Assembly (NCBI RefSeq): GCF_026212465.1
Contig: NC_080049.1
Coordinates: 13,769,100-13,833,099 of the forward strand
Length of the DNA stretch: 64,000 nt
Origin: Amaranthus tricolor
Lineage: Eukaryota > Streptophyta > Magnoliopsida > Caryophyllales > Amaranthaceae
Direction of reading: 5' to 3'
Below are positions 1-13,758 of this stretch, piece by piece. Made by a program: the position numbers and the translations under genes. Position 1 is the first letter of the stretch, and the number at the start of each line of letters is the position of its first letter. The notes below the pieces were generated by a model. That model was not told where the DNA came from, ran no database searches, and saw only the letters and a list, made by a program, of their open reading frames with translations.

Positions 1-3000
1 CTGTGGATTATGAACAATAAACGATAAATTATGTACAATGAGTAACGAATAATGAACAATGACCAATAATCAATGAACAACGAACGATGAATAATAAACA
101 ATGAACAATGACCATTAAATGATGAAGAATGAACTTGGATCGAAGATTAATGAATGCCGAAGAATGAACAAGGATCAATGATCAATCAACAATGAATGAT
201 AAAGAATGAACAAGGATCGTTTATAATGGAATAATGAACAATGAAAAATGAACAAGGATCAATCATCAATGAATGATGAAGAATGAATAAGGATTAATTA
301 TCAATGAACGATGATCAATGAACAATGAACGCTGATCAACAATGAATGAATGATAAACAATGAATGATTAAAAATAACAAGGATTAATTATCAAGGAACA
401 ATAAAGGATGAAAAATAAACAAGGATCAATGATCAATGAACGATGATCAATGATGAATGAAGATTGAACAATGAATGATGAACAATGAACAAGAATCAAT
501 TAACAATGAACAATGAACGATGAATAATAAATAATGATCAATTAACAATGATCAATGATCAACGAACAATGAACTAGAAACGATGAATAATGAACAATGA
601 ACAATGAGAAATGAACAATGATCGATTATCAATAAATAATGCACGATGAATAATAAACAATGACCAATGACCAATGAAAAATCAACAACGAACAATGACA
701 AATGATCAATGAATGATGAAGAATGAACAAGGATTAATGATTAATGAACAATGAAAGATAAACAATGAACAAGGATTAAGTATCAATGAATAACAAAGCT
801 GAAAAATGAACAATGAACGCTTGATGTTGAACAATGAACAAGGATCAATGATCAATGAACAATGAACAATGAATGATGAACAATGAACAACGATAAATTA
901 TCAATGAACGATGATCAATGTAGAATGAACGATGATCAATGTTGAATGAACAATGAACAATGAATGATGAACAATAAACAGGGATTAATTATCAAGGAAC
1001 AATGAAAATGGATAATTTATCAATGATCAATGAACAATGAACGATGAATCATGAAAAATGAATAAGTATCAATGATAATTGAACGATGATCAATGATGAA
1101 TGAACAATGAACAATGAATGATGAACAACAAACAAGGATCAATTATCAATGAGCAATAAACGATGAACAATGATCAAGGATCAATTATAAATGATCGATA
1201 AACAATGAATAACAAATGATGAACAATGAAGAAGGATCAATGATCAATGAACGATGATCAATGATCAATGCACAATGAACAATGAATGATGAATAGTGAA
1301 CAAGAATCAATTATCAATGAACAATGAATAATGAACAATGAACAATAATCAATGATCAAATAACAGTGAACGACGAACGATGAATAACGAACAATAAACA
1401 ATAAGAAATTAACAATGAGAAATGAATAATGAACAATGATCAATGATCAACGAAAAATGAACGAGGAATAATAATCAATCAAAAATGACCAATGAATAAT
1501 GAACAATGACCAAGGATAAATGATCAATGAATGCTGAAGAATGAACCGTGAACAATTAATGATGAACAATGAACAAGGATCAATGATAAATAAACAATGA
1601 ACGATGAACGCTGAACGATGAATAATGAACAATGATAAATGATCAATGAACGATGATAAATGAACAATGAACGATTATGAATGATGAATGAACATTGAAC
1701 AATAAACAAGGATACATTATCAAGCAACAAAGAAGGATGAACAATGAACAAGAATAATTGAACAATAATGATGAATGATGAACATAGAACAACGATCAAT
1801 GATCAATGAATGATGAAAAATGAACAAGGACAAATTATCAATGAACGATGATCTATAAACAATAAACGATGATCAATGATGTATTAACGGTGAACAATGA
1901 ACGATAAAAAATAAGCAAGGATCAATTATCAAGGAACAATGAACGATGAAGAATAAACAAGGATCAATGATCAATGAACGATGATCAATGATGAAAGAAC
2001 AATGAACAATGAATGATAAAGAATGAACACAGATTTAGTATTAATGAATAAGAAAAGCTGAACATCTAACAATGAACACTTAACGATGAACAATGAAGAA
2101 GGATCAATGATCAATGAACAATGAACAATGAATGATGAACAAAGAACAAGGATAAATAATCAATGAACGATGATCAATGAACAATGAACGATGATCATTG
2201 ATGAATGAACGATGAAAAATGAAGGATGAACAATAAACAAGGATCAATTATCAAGGAACGATGAACAAGCATCAATTATGAATAATCAATGAACATTGAA
2301 CGATGAATGATGAAAAATGAATAAGGATCAATGATAAATGCACGATGATCAATGATGAATGAACAATGAACAATGTAAGATGAACAATGAACAATCATAA
2401 ATAATCAATAAATGATCATCAATGAACAATAAACGATGATCAATGATGAATGAACGATGAAAATGAAGGATGAACAATAAACATGGATCAATTATCAAGG
2501 AACAATGACCAAGCATCAATTATGAATAATCAATGAACAATGAACGATGAATGATTAAAAATGAATAAGGATCAATGATAAAAGAACGATGATCAATGAT
2601 GAATGAACAATAAACAATGAATGATGAACAATAAACAAGGATTAATTATCAAAGAGCAATAAACGATGAACAATGAACAAGGTTCAATTATCAATGATCG
2701 ATAAACAACGAACGAAAAAAGATGAACGATGAATAAGGATCAATGATGAATGACCGATGATCAATGATCAATGCACAATGAACAATGAATGATGAACAGT
2801 GAACAAGAATAAATTATCAACGAATAATGAATAATGAACAATGAACAATAATCAATGATCAAAGAACAATGAACGATGATGAACGATGAATAATGAACAA
2901 TAAACAATGAGAAATTAACAATGAGAAATGAACAATGCACAATGATCAATAATCAATGAAAAATGAATGAGGAATAATGATCAATTAAAAATGACCAATG

Positions 3001-6000
3001 AATAATGAACAATGACCAAGGACAAATGATTAATGAATGCTGAAGAATGAACAATGAACACTTAATGATGAATAATGAACAAGGATCAATGATCAATAAA
3101 AAATGAACGATGAACGATCAACGATGAGTAATGAACAAGGATAAATGATCAATGAACGATGATAAATGAACAATGAATGATTATTAATGATGAATGAACA
3201 TTGAACAATAAAAAAGGATACATTATCAAGCAACAATCAACGATGAACAATGAACAAGAATAATTGAACAATAATGAAGAATGATGAACATAGATTAAGG
3301 ATCAATGATCAATGAACGATTATCTATGAACAACGAACTATAATCAATGATGAATAAACATTGAACAATTAATGATGAACAATAAACAAGGATTAATTAT
3401 CCATAAGCAATGAACGATGAACAATCCATAATGAACAATGAACAACGATCAATGATCAATGATCAATGAACGACTAATAATGAACGATAGACAATGAACA
3501 ATGAAAGATGAACAATGAAGAAGGATCAATGATCAATAAATGATGATCAATGAACAATGATCAATGATAATTCAACAATGAAAGATAAAGAATGAACAAG
3601 TATCAATTATCAATGAATAATAAACGTTGAACAATCAACAATGAACACTTAATAACGTACAATGAACAAGGATCAATGATCAATAAACAATGAACGATGA
3701 ATGATGAACAATGAACAAGGATAAATGATCAATTAACGATGATCAGTGAACAAAGAACGATTATCAATGATGAATGAACAATGAACCTTGAATGATGAAC
3801 CATTGACAAGGATCAAATATCAAGGAACAATGAATGATAAACAATGAAGAAGGATCAATGAATAATGAGCGATGAGTGATGAACAATGAATAAGCATTAA
3901 TGATCAATGAACGATAATCAATGATGAATGAACAATGAACAATAATTGATGAACAATAAACCTGGATCAATTATGAAAGAATAATGAACGATGAACAATG
4001 ACAAGGATCAATGATCAATGATTAATGAACAATGAATGATGAATGATGAACAATGAATAAGAATCGATGATCAATGAACGATGATCAACGATGAATGAAC
4101 AATGAACAGTCAATGATGAACAATGAACAATGACCAATCATCAATGAACAATAAACGATGAACAATGAATAATGAACAATGAACATTGATCAATGAAAAA
4201 TGAACAATGAATAAGGATAAATGATCAATGAATGCTGAAGAATGAACAAGGATCAATGATAAATGAAAAATGAATAATAAGGAATGAACAAGCATCAATT
4301 ATAACTCAATAACAAACGCAAACAATGAAAATGAACACTTAAAGATGAACAATGAACAAGGATTAATGATAAATGAACAATGAACGATGAAGAATGAACA
4401 ATCAATAAGGATTAATGATCAATGAATAATGAAAGATGAACAATAAAAAATGAAAAATGAACAGTAAACAATGAACAATGAAGATTAATCGATGAACAAT
4501 GAATATTGAACAATAAACAAGGAGCAACGATTAATGAAGATTGATCGATGAACAATGAATATTGAACAATAAACAAGGATCAATTATTAATGAACAATAA
4601 ACGATAAACAAGAAAGAAGGATAAATGATCAATGAATAATAAACGATGATCAACGAATGTTGAACAATGAAAAGGATCAATTATCAAGGAATAATGAACA
4701 ATGAACAATACACAAGGATCAATGATCAATGAATGATGATAAATGACGAATGAACAATGAACAATGAAAGATGAAGAATGAACAAAGATTTAGTATTAAT
4801 GAATAAGAAAAGCTGAACATTGAACAATGAACACTTAATAATGAACAATGAATAAGGATCAATGATTAATGAACAATGAACAATGAATGATAAACAATGA
4901 ACAAGGATAAATAATCAATGAACGATGATCAATGAACAAAGAACAATGAACAATGATGAATGAACGATGGAATATGAATGATGAACAATAAACAAGGATC
5001 AATTATCAAGGAACAATGAACAAGCATCAATTATGAATAATCAATGAACAATCAACGATGAATGATGAAAAATGAAACATGATCAATGATAAATGAACAA
5101 TGATCAATGATGAATGAAAAATGAACAATGAATGATGAAAAATAAACAAGGATCAATTATCAAAGAGCAATAAACGATGAGCAATGAACAAGGGTCGATT
5201 ATCAATGATCGATAAACAATGAACGATAAATAATGAACAATGAATAAGGATCAATGATCAATGCACAATGAACAATGAATGATGAACAATGAACAAGAAT
5301 AAATTATCAACGAACAATGAATAATGAACAATGAACAATAATCAATGATCAATGAACAACGAACGATAAACGATAAACGATGAATAATGCACAATTAACA
5401 ATGAGAAATAAACAATGAACAATGATCAATGATCAACGAAAAATGAACGAGGAATAATGATCAATGAAAAATGACCAATGAACAATGAACAATGACCAAG
5501 GAAAAATGATCAATGAATGCTGAAGAATGAACAATGAACACTTAATGATGAACAATGAAGAAGGATCAATGATCAATAAACAATGAACGATGAACGATGA
5601 ACGATGAATAATGAACAAGGATAAATGATCAATGAACGATGATAAATGAACAATGAACTATTAAGAATGATGAATGAACATTGAAGTATAAACAAGGATA
5701 CATTATCAAGCAACAAAGAAGGATGAAGAATGAACAAGAATAATTGAACAACACTGATGAATGATGAACACAGAACAAGGATCAATGATCAATGAATGAT
5801 GAACAATGAACAAGGACAAATTGTCAATGAACGATGATCTAAAAACAACAAACGATGATCAATGATTTATTAACGATGAACAATGAACGATAAAAAATAA
5901 ACAAGGATCAATTATCAAGGAGCAATGAACGTTGAACAATAAACAAGGATCAATGATCAATGAACGATGATCAATGATGAATGAACAATGAACAACGAAT

Positions 6001-9000
6001 GATGAAGAATGAACACAGATTTAGTATTAACGAATAAGAAAAGCTGAACATTGAACAATGAACACTTAATGATGAACAATGAACAAGGATCAATGATTAA
6101 TGAACAATGAACAATGAATGATGAACAATGAACAAGGATAAATGATCAATGAACGATGATCAATAAACAAAGAACAATGATCAATGATGAATGAACGATG
6201 AAAAATGAATGATGAACAATAAACAAGGATCAATTATCAAGGAATAATGAACAAGCATCAATTATGAATGATCAATGAACAATGAACGATGAATGATGAA
6301 AAATGAAAACGGATCAATCATAAATGAACAATGATCAATGATGAATGAAAAATGAACAATGAATGATGAAAAATAAACAAGGATCAATTATCAAAGAGCA
6401 ATAAACGATGAGCAATGAACAAGGATCGATTATTAATGATCGATAAACAATGAACGATAAATGATGAAGAATGAATAAGGATGATTGATCAATGCACAAT
6501 GAACAATGAACAATGAACGATGAACAGTGAACAAGAATAAATTATCAAAGAACAATGAATAATGAACAATGAACAATAATCAATGATCAATGAACAATGA
6601 ATGATAAACGATGAATAATGAACAATAAACAATGAGAAATTAACATTGAGAAATGAACAATGAAAAATGATCAATGATCAACGAAAAATGAACGAGGAAT
6701 AATGATCAATGAAAATTGACCAATGAACAATGAACAATGACCAAGGATAAATGATCAATGAATGTTGAAGAATGAACGATGAACACTTAATGATGAACAA
6801 TGAACAAGGATCAATGATCAATAAACAATGAACGATGAACGATGAACGATGGATAATGAACAAGGATAAATGATCACTGAACGATGATAAATGAACAATA
6901 AACGATTATGAATGATGAATGAACATTGAAAAATAAACAAGGATACCTTATCAAGCAACAAAGAAGGATGAACAATGAACAAGAATAATTGAACAATAAT
7001 GATGAATGATGAACATAGAACAAGGATCAATGCTCAATGAACGATGAACAATGAACAAGGACAAATTATCAATGAACGATGATCTATAAACAATAAACGA
7101 TGATCAATGATGTATTAACGATGAACAATGAACGATAAAAAATAAACAAGGATCAATTATCAAGGAACAATGAACGATGAACAATAAACAAGGATCACTG
7201 ATCAATGAACGATGATCAATGATGAATGAACAATGAACAATGAATGATGAAGAATGAACACAAATTTAGCATTAATGAATAAGAAAAGTTGAACATCTAA
7301 CAATGAATACTTAATGATGAACAATGAATAAGGATCAATGATCAATGAACAATGAACAATGAATGATGATCAATGAACAATGAACGATGATCAATGATGA
7401 ATGAACGATGAAAAATGAAGCATGAACAATAAACAAGGATCAATTATCAAGGAACAATGAACCAGCATCAATTATGAACAATCAATGAACAATGAACGAT
7501 GAATGTTGAAAAATGAATAAGGATGAATGATAAATGTACGATGATCAATGATGAATGAACTGTTAACAATGAATGATGACCAATAAACAAGGATCAATTA
7601 TCAAAGAGCAATAAACGATGAACAATGAACAAGGATCGATTAAGAATGATCGACAAACAATGAAAAAAAAAAAGATGAACGATGAATAAGGATCAATGAT
7701 CAATGACCGATGATCAATGATCAATGCAGAATCAACAATGAATAATGAACAATGAACAATAATCAATTATCAATGAACAATGAACGATGAACGACGAATA
7801 ATGAACAATAAACAATGAGAAATTAACAATGAGAAATGAACAATGAACAATGATCAATGATCAATGAAAAATGAACGAGGAATATTTATCAATGAAAAAT
7901 GACCAATGAATAATGAACAATGTCCAAGGACAAGTGATTAATGAATGCTGAAGAATGGACAATGAACAAGGATCAATGATCAATAAAAAATGAACGATGA
8001 AAGATGAACGATGAACAATGAACAAGGATTAATGATCTATGAACAATGATAAATGAACAATGAACGATTATTAATGATGAATGAACTTTGAACAATAAAA
8101 AAGGATACATTATCAAGCAACAATGAACGATGAACAATGAACAAGAATAATTGAATAATAATGATGAATGATGAACATAGAACAATGAACGATTATCTAT
8201 GAACAATGAAGGATAATCAATGATGAATGAACATTGAACTATTAATGATGAACAACAAACAAGGATTAATTATCAATGAGCAATGAACGATGAACAATCC
8301 ATAATGAACATTGAACAACGATCAATGATCCATGATCAATGAACGACTAATAATGAATGATAGACAATGAACATGGATCAATGATCAATGAATGATGATC
8401 AATGAACAAGGATCAATGATAATTCAAAAATGAAAGATAAAGAATCAAAAAGTATCAATTATCAATAAATAATAAACATTGAACAATGAACAATAAACAC
8501 TTAATAACGTACAAGGAACAAAGATCAATGATCAATAAACAATGATCAGTGAACAAAGAACGGTTATCAATGATGAATGAACAATGAACAATGAATGATG
8601 AACAATTAACAAGGAACAAATATCAAGGAACAATGAATGATAAACAGTGAAGAAGGATCAATGAATAATGAGCGATGAGTGATGAACAGTGAATAAGCAT
8701 CAATGATCGATTAACGATAATAAATGATGAATGAACAATGAACAATAATTGATGAACAATGAACAATAATGAAAGATGAACAATGACAAGGATAAATGAT
8801 CAATGATCAATGAACAATGTACGATGAATGATGAACAATGAATAAGCATAGGATCAATGATCAAAGTACGATGAAAAATTATGATTGAACAATGAACAAC
8901 GAATGATGAACAATGAACAAGAATCAGGTATCAATGAACAATGAATAATAATCAATGAACAATGATCAATGGTCAACGAACAATGAATGATAAACGATGA

Positions 9001-10566
9001 ATAATCAACAATGAAAAATGAGGAATGAATGAAAAATGATTAATGAAAAATGAACAATGAAAAATGATCAATGTACAACGAACAATGATTAATGATCAAT
9101 GAAAAATGACCGATGAAAATTGAACAATGAACAATGACCAATGAAAAATCAACAATGAACAAGGATAAATTATCAAAGAATGCTGAAGAATGAACAAGGA
9201 TTAATGATCAATTTACAACGAAAGATAAAGAATGAACAAGGATCAAGTATCAATGAATAGCAAACGTTGAACAATGAATGATGATCAATGAAGAAGGAGA
9301 GATGATCAATGAACGATGATCAATGAACAATGAACGATGATCAATGATGAATGAAAAATGAACAATGAATGATGAACAACAAACAAGGATCAACTATCAA
9401 AGAACAATGAACGATGAACAATCAACAAGCATCAATGATCAATGATCGATAAACAATGAACGATGAATAATGAACAATGAACAAGGATAATTGATCAATA
9501 TAACGATGATCAATGATTGAACAATGAACATGAATGATGAACAATGAACAAGAATCAATTATAAATGATCAATGAACGATGAACAATGAATAATGAACAA
9601 TGAATAATGATCAATGATCAAGGAACATTGAATGATGAAAGAGGAATAATAAACAATGATCAATAATCAATGAAAAATGAACAATGAATAATGAACAATG
9701 AACAATGACCAATGAATAATGAACAATGACCAAGGATAAATGATCAATGAATGCTGAAGAATGAACAAGGATCGATGATCAATGAACAATGAAAGGTAAA
9801 GAATGAAAAAGTATCAATTATCAATGAACAATAAACGATGAACAATGAACAATGAACAATGAATGATGAAAAATTAATAAGGATCAATGATAAATGAACA
9901 ATGAACAAGGATCCATGATGAATGAACAATGAACAATGAATTAAGGACAATCAACAAGGATTAATTATCAAAGAAAAATGAACGATAAACAATGAACAAG
10001 GATCATTGAAAAATGAACGATGAATGATGAACAATGAACAAGGATCAATAAACAATGAACGATGATGAATGATGAATGAACAATGAGCAATGAATGATGA
10101 AAATGAACAAGAATCAATTATCAATGAACAATGAACTTTGAACAATCAATTATTATCAATGAGCAATGAACGATGAATGATGAATAATGAACAACGAACA
10201 ATGAGAAATGAACAATGAACATTGACCAAGGAACGATGAACAATGAATGCTTAAGAATGAACAAGAATCAATGATCAATGAACAATGAATGATAAAGAAT
10301 GAACAAGGATCAATTATAAATGAATAATAAACATTGAACAATGAAAATGAACACTTAATAATGAACAATGAATGATAAAGATTGAACAAGGATCAATAAT
10401 CAATGAATAATAAACGCTGAACAGTGAACAAGGATCAATGATAAATGAACAATGAACAATTAACAATGAACAATAAACAACGATTAATGATCAATGTACA
10501 ATGAATGACGAACAATGAACAATGAACAATGAACAATGAACAATAAAGAATGAACAATGAACAATG
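1..10566. repeat. Heptamer tandem array, segment 1 (runs off the left edge)
   Basis: This is a degenerate tandem array of 7-bp units, consensus TGAACAA, seen as long runs of TGAACAA, TGAACGA, GGATCAA, TGATCAA, TGAATGA, TAAACAA and TTATCAA. The plus strand is strongly A-rich. Since 7 is not a multiple of 3, all three minus-strand frames read the same heptapeptide (S-L-F-I-V-H-C), which has no stop, so short minus-strand open frames abound; I do not call them as genes. Blocks of the array repeat with a period of about 1.24 kb (separate entry). No promoter-like, RNA or protein-family signal was found in it. Confidence 0.95.
1258..8500. repeat. Higher-order repeat of about 1.24 kb within the heptamer array
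   Basis: A landmark, a GAGGAATAAT variant preceded by AAAATGAACGA-like units, recurs near 1,451, 2,957, 5,436, 6,681 and 7,867. The spacings are about 1,506, 2,479 (two periods), 1,245 and 1,186. A second landmark, GATTTAGTATTAA followed by GAATAAGAAAAGCTG, recurs near 2,035, 4,787, 6,011 and 7,258. Copies at 5.25-6.48 and 6.49-7.7 kb align almost unit for unit by eye. This shows segmental re-amplification of heptamer blocks, not slippage of single units. Confidence 0.75.
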
Positions 10567-11742
10567 AGTAATGTATAATGATAATACAACAACAGCAATA
10601 ACATTAGATCAGCACAAGTTGATTTAGGTTATGTGTATGTTTTTAGAACATAATGAACAACAACTTAAAACTAGCAGTAGCAGAGCAAGGAGCAAGTGTA
10701 GATCAGTACAGCAAGCAGGCATCAGAGCAGCATCATTCAGCTACATGTTGCGAATGTGCAACCCATATTCAGTATCATAGATTATTGGGTTGATTGAGTA
10801 GCCTTGGGAAACTAGATTTAGCAACAACAATCAGCAATTCAGTAGTTCAGTAGGTCCGCCCATATACCCATAAGGTTTGTGATCAGTACAAAACGGACCA
10901 GCAGCTGGTCAGTATGCAGAGTTTGTTGTGCAGGTCAGTAGAATGCAGAGATAAGGTCAACACAACAAGGGATCAACATGTGTGGGCATTCATATTAGAA
11001 CAGCAAGTATAACACACATTTAGCAGTAGTACCACGTTAGTTGTACGCCTAACTGTGTGCAGATCAGCTTGGTGTACGGATTGAGGAAACTTCAACAGCA
11101 GCTCAAATGTGGCTATCTGTGTAGTCAGCAGTATGTGTGTTTGAGTTCCATAGTGTTTGTGTGTGTATGTGCAGCAAGGTTTGAACTCGATCAATGGCCA
11201 TGGAAACATTCATCTCTACAACTTGCAAAGGAGAACTAATAATAGCTTGTAAATAAAACTAATTAGATTGCTCTTGTAATTGTAAAATAAGCATGTGAGT
11301 TTTTAATTAGTCACATGACTAATTGTGTTTTTAAAAAGCCATGTGCTAGACACGTGCTCATCTTTTTTTGTGCCTATATATAGAGGCATCTATACATTGT
11401 AACATTCAGATTTTCATGATTAAAAAAAACCCATGTTTTAGAGAGAATTCCTCTTTGAAATGAAAGTGTGCGTGAAGCACTTTTCCTTGTCCAACCAAGT
11501 TATGTGTGAAGCAAAATGGGGAAGATAATAACCTAATCAAATCAAGGGAGTTAACCAAGATTTGATTAGGAGGATAGGAGCTTGTTTTAGTGAGTGAAGC
11601 CAACAAGAAAACATCCAAGATCAGAGTATCTGATCATATCATTTTTGTTTTTTAGTAGTTCTTGAAGGGCCCTGTATATTCCGCAAATAATCAAATTTGG
11701 CCTCATCTTGAGGTCCAAATTTGGTGCGATGGGTATCGAACG
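10567..11742 (+). mobile_element. Unique LTR-like insert in the array, possibly a solo or truncated LTR
   Basis: About 1.18 kb of non-heptamer sequence interrupts the array. It has the layout of a retrotransposon LTR: an A/T-rich upstream part, a TATATATA box at 11,375-11,382, a plausible transcription start near 11,400, then a U5-like stretch ending near GGGTATCGAACG. Part of the distal half (a GATAGG motif followed by GTGA-GTGAAGCCA) weakly resembles the U5 of the gypsy LTR at 46.9-47.8 kb. No convincing TG...CA ends were found. A direct AATGA flanks the block, but that word is common in the array, so the ends are approximate. Open frames inside are short and match nothing I recognise. It could also be a fragment of another element. 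Confidence 0.45.
11375..11382 (+). promoter_or_regulatory. TATA box of the LTR-like insert
   Basis: TATATATA preceded by GTGCC and followed by GAGGCATC, in otherwise unique sequence. The position suits a U3/R boundary of an LTR. No other promoter element was recognised. Confidence 0.4.
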
Positions 11743-12014
11743 AATGATGAACAATAAACAAGGATCAACGATCAATGAATGATGACGAATGAACAAGGAT
11801 CAATGATCAATGAACAATGAATGATAAAAAATGAAACAAGATCAATTATCAATGAATAATAAAAGCTGAACAATGAACAATGAACACCTAATGATGAACA
11901 ATGAACAAGGATCAATGATCAATGAACAATAAACGACGAACAATGAACAATAAATAAGGATTAATGATCAATGAACAATCAACGATGAACAATAAAAAAT
12001 GAACAATGAAGAGT
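11743..12014. repeat. Heptamer tandem array, segment 2
   Basis: A short stretch of the same TGAACAA-type array between the LTR-like insert and the first CACTA element. Its last three bases, AGT, are the left copy of the CACTA target duplication. Confidence 0.95.
12012..12014. other. Target site duplication (AGT), left copy
   Basis: AGT directly precedes CACTAG. The matching AGT follows CTAGTG at 19,861-19,863. Three bases is the usual CACTA duplication length. Confidence 0.85.
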
Positions 12015-12031
12015 CACTAGTCGAAAAAAAC
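12015..12031 (+). repeat. Left terminal inverted repeat of CACTA element 1
   Basis: CACTAGTCGAAAAAAAC pairs with the right end with one mismatch and one extra A. The ends are followed inward by the TTTGCTGC motif on both sides. Confidence 0.9.
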
Positions 12032-12033
12032 GT

Positions 12034-12320
12034 ATTTGCTGCTTAACATTTGCTGCGGTTTTTGTATATACGCAGCAATAAATAGGAAAAAGAAATTTTT
12101 TAAAAAAAAACCCGTTAATTGCTGCGATTTTACGCCTTGACCGCAGCAAATACTCGTGTGCAACTTTAATTGCTGCGGTTTGTTACTTGCCCGCAGCAAA
12201 TATGTCTTCCAATTGCTGCGGTTAATTGAATGCCCGCAGCAAATACCCATTTCAAGCTTTTCTATTTTGCAGGAAACGCACTAATTGCTGCGGTTAACAT
12301 TGGCCCGTAGCAAATAACCG
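12034..12320 (+). repeat. Left subterminal repeat cluster (TTTGCTGCGG / CCGCAGCAAAT)
   Basis: At least ten copies of a 10-12 bp motif, T(T/A)TTGCTGCGGTT, lie in alternating orientation, for example near 12,049, 12,115, 12,168, 12,211 and 12,281 forward and near 12,138, 12,190, 12,232 and 12,302 reverse. Adjacent opposed copies could form hairpins with stems of about 10 bp. In CACTA elements such subterminal motifs are the binding sites of the element's DNA-binding protein; that role here is inferred from family knowledge. Confidence 0.85.
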
Positions 12321-12329
12321 TTGGAATAA

Positions 12330-13035
12330 TTAAAATAAACCCGCCATTTTAGAAACTCGACTACATACGTATACACAGAACACTTTACTTTTAAACGTTA
12401 ACCTCTCAAACCCATTGAAAAAACACTTCATCTTCATCTTCATATGCTTCATTCCTCTTCTTCATCTTCACAAACGTAACGTACAGCAGTTTCTTCAAAG
12501 TCGTTCCTCATCTTCATGTGCAAACCATCAAAAAACGTTGTGTGTTAACAGTTCTTCATCTTCTTGATTCATAAACCCACAAAATTTAATACTTTGGTCT
12601 TGTTCATCTTCAAAACCCACAACATTAAGGTATTTTTTGTCCTTTTAATTTGTTAAGCTTTTATGTTTTGCAAAATATTCATGGAAAAACTCAAAAATTA
12701 TGGCTATGTGTTAACCGTTTGTATATATACTAATTTTTTTTATCATATATATCATGTTTTGTTATATTTTTAAGTAATTTGTTCATTTTATTTATGAATG
12801 TGTAAGTAGTTGTGGTTTTTAAGTTTTAAATTTATCATAATTTTTTTTATAGTTTGTAAATTGTGGCCGGTTTTTAAGTAATTTTGTGTCATGTTTTGTC
12901 GTTGTGGTTGGTTTGTTTATGGTTAAATGAATGAGTTGTTGATATGAATGTTAATTTGTTGTCCAAGTTTATGAATGTGATTTTATTTTTATTGTTTTAT
13001 ATATTGTTAATATATATGAATTTATCATAATATAT
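12330..13035 (+). other. Non-coding leader and intron-like region of CACTA element 1
   Basis: A CTTCATCTT-rich segment at 12,410-12,620 looks like a 5' untranslated exon. It is followed by T-rich, intron-like sequence to about 13,035. No protein-family match was seen in any frame. TNP2 is present in the sister element at 41.5-44.2 kb but absent here. Confidence 0.5.
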
Positions 13036-13590
13036 ATTGAAGGCAAACAAATAAAACATAAGAAGTTGACTAAATACAAAGCTATATGAATCTTAGAGTT
13101 GATACTTACATACATTAGTGGGTGAGCCTTACACCTTCTTTGAATGGTCAACAACATTTTGTTTCATTCAAATGACTATACTAGATTTGCTTACTTATTT
13201 CTTATTCATGAGATGTCCTAAGTACTGGAAATGTTCAAGGTGTATAAAGTTAAAGTTGAAATCAACTTAACAAACGAATTAAGAATGTCATATCGAATTG
13301 TATTGGTGATTATGATGGTCGAAATGATGGTAAAGGCGAACAATGCCCGTAACCATTTGCAAAATTCCTAGAACAATATGGGATTGTCTCTTACTACACC
13401 ATGCTAGTGTCACATAGCATGAGTGGTGTAGCTAAATTACAAAGCAAAGTCCTTAAGGACATGGAAAGACGTATGATTTGCCATTCAATCTTACTCTAGA
13501 GCAAGGCATTAAAGACTAGAACTTACATTCTAAATAAAATAGCAACTAACCAATTGCTAATACTCCATATGATCCTATTACTGACGTTAT
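13036..13590 (+). pseudogene. Ty1/copia integrase fragment, heavily decayed, inside CACTA element 1
   Basis: Reading the plus strand with a few frame changes gives the order of a copia polyprotein. First comes the GAG-pre-integrase tail (G-K-Q-I-K-H-K-K near 13,040) with an L-E-L-I segment at the start of the integrase core. Then follow a P-S-L-N-G-Q-Q segment near 13,135, T-R-F-A-Y-L-F-L-I-H near 13,175, P-F-A-K-F-L-E-Q-Y-G-I near 13,355, M-S-G-V-A near 13,420, and a T-Y-I-L-N-K / T-P-Y-D-P end near 13,530-13,580. In-frame TAA/TAG stops and at least two 1-bp shifts occur. The second catalytic Asp reads Asn and the catalytic Glu after G-V-A reads Lys, so it is dead. No gag, reverse transcriptase or LTR accompanies it. 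It may be a captured fragment or the remnant of a nested insertion. The match is from my own reading of conserved motifs, not a search. Confidence 0.8.
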
Positions 13591-13758
13591 TTTTAAATGA
13601 GAATTGATATGTTCAATAATAGTGTTGAATTAGGGAGAAATAAAGTTAAACTAATTTTATAAGATAAAGTTATAAGCATTGGTTAAATATGTTTGTTATA
13701 AACAAGTATATATGTTCTAATATATTTCTATTAATACTCCTTCAGGTACTGATCTACA

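Noticed and set aside
1..10566. Telomeric repeat, since the unit is 7 bp like TTTAGGG
   Set aside because: Neither strand of TGAACAA is G-rich, units are highly variable, and no TTTAGGG-type run was seen.
1..10566. CRISPR-like array
   Set aside because: There is no conserved repeat of 25-40 bp separated by unique spacers, and the sequence is clearly plant nuclear DNA with introns and LTR elements.
10973..11239. Short frames on both strands of the LTR-like block as genes
   Set aside because: They overlap each other on opposite strands, show no known motif and sit in LTR-like sequence.
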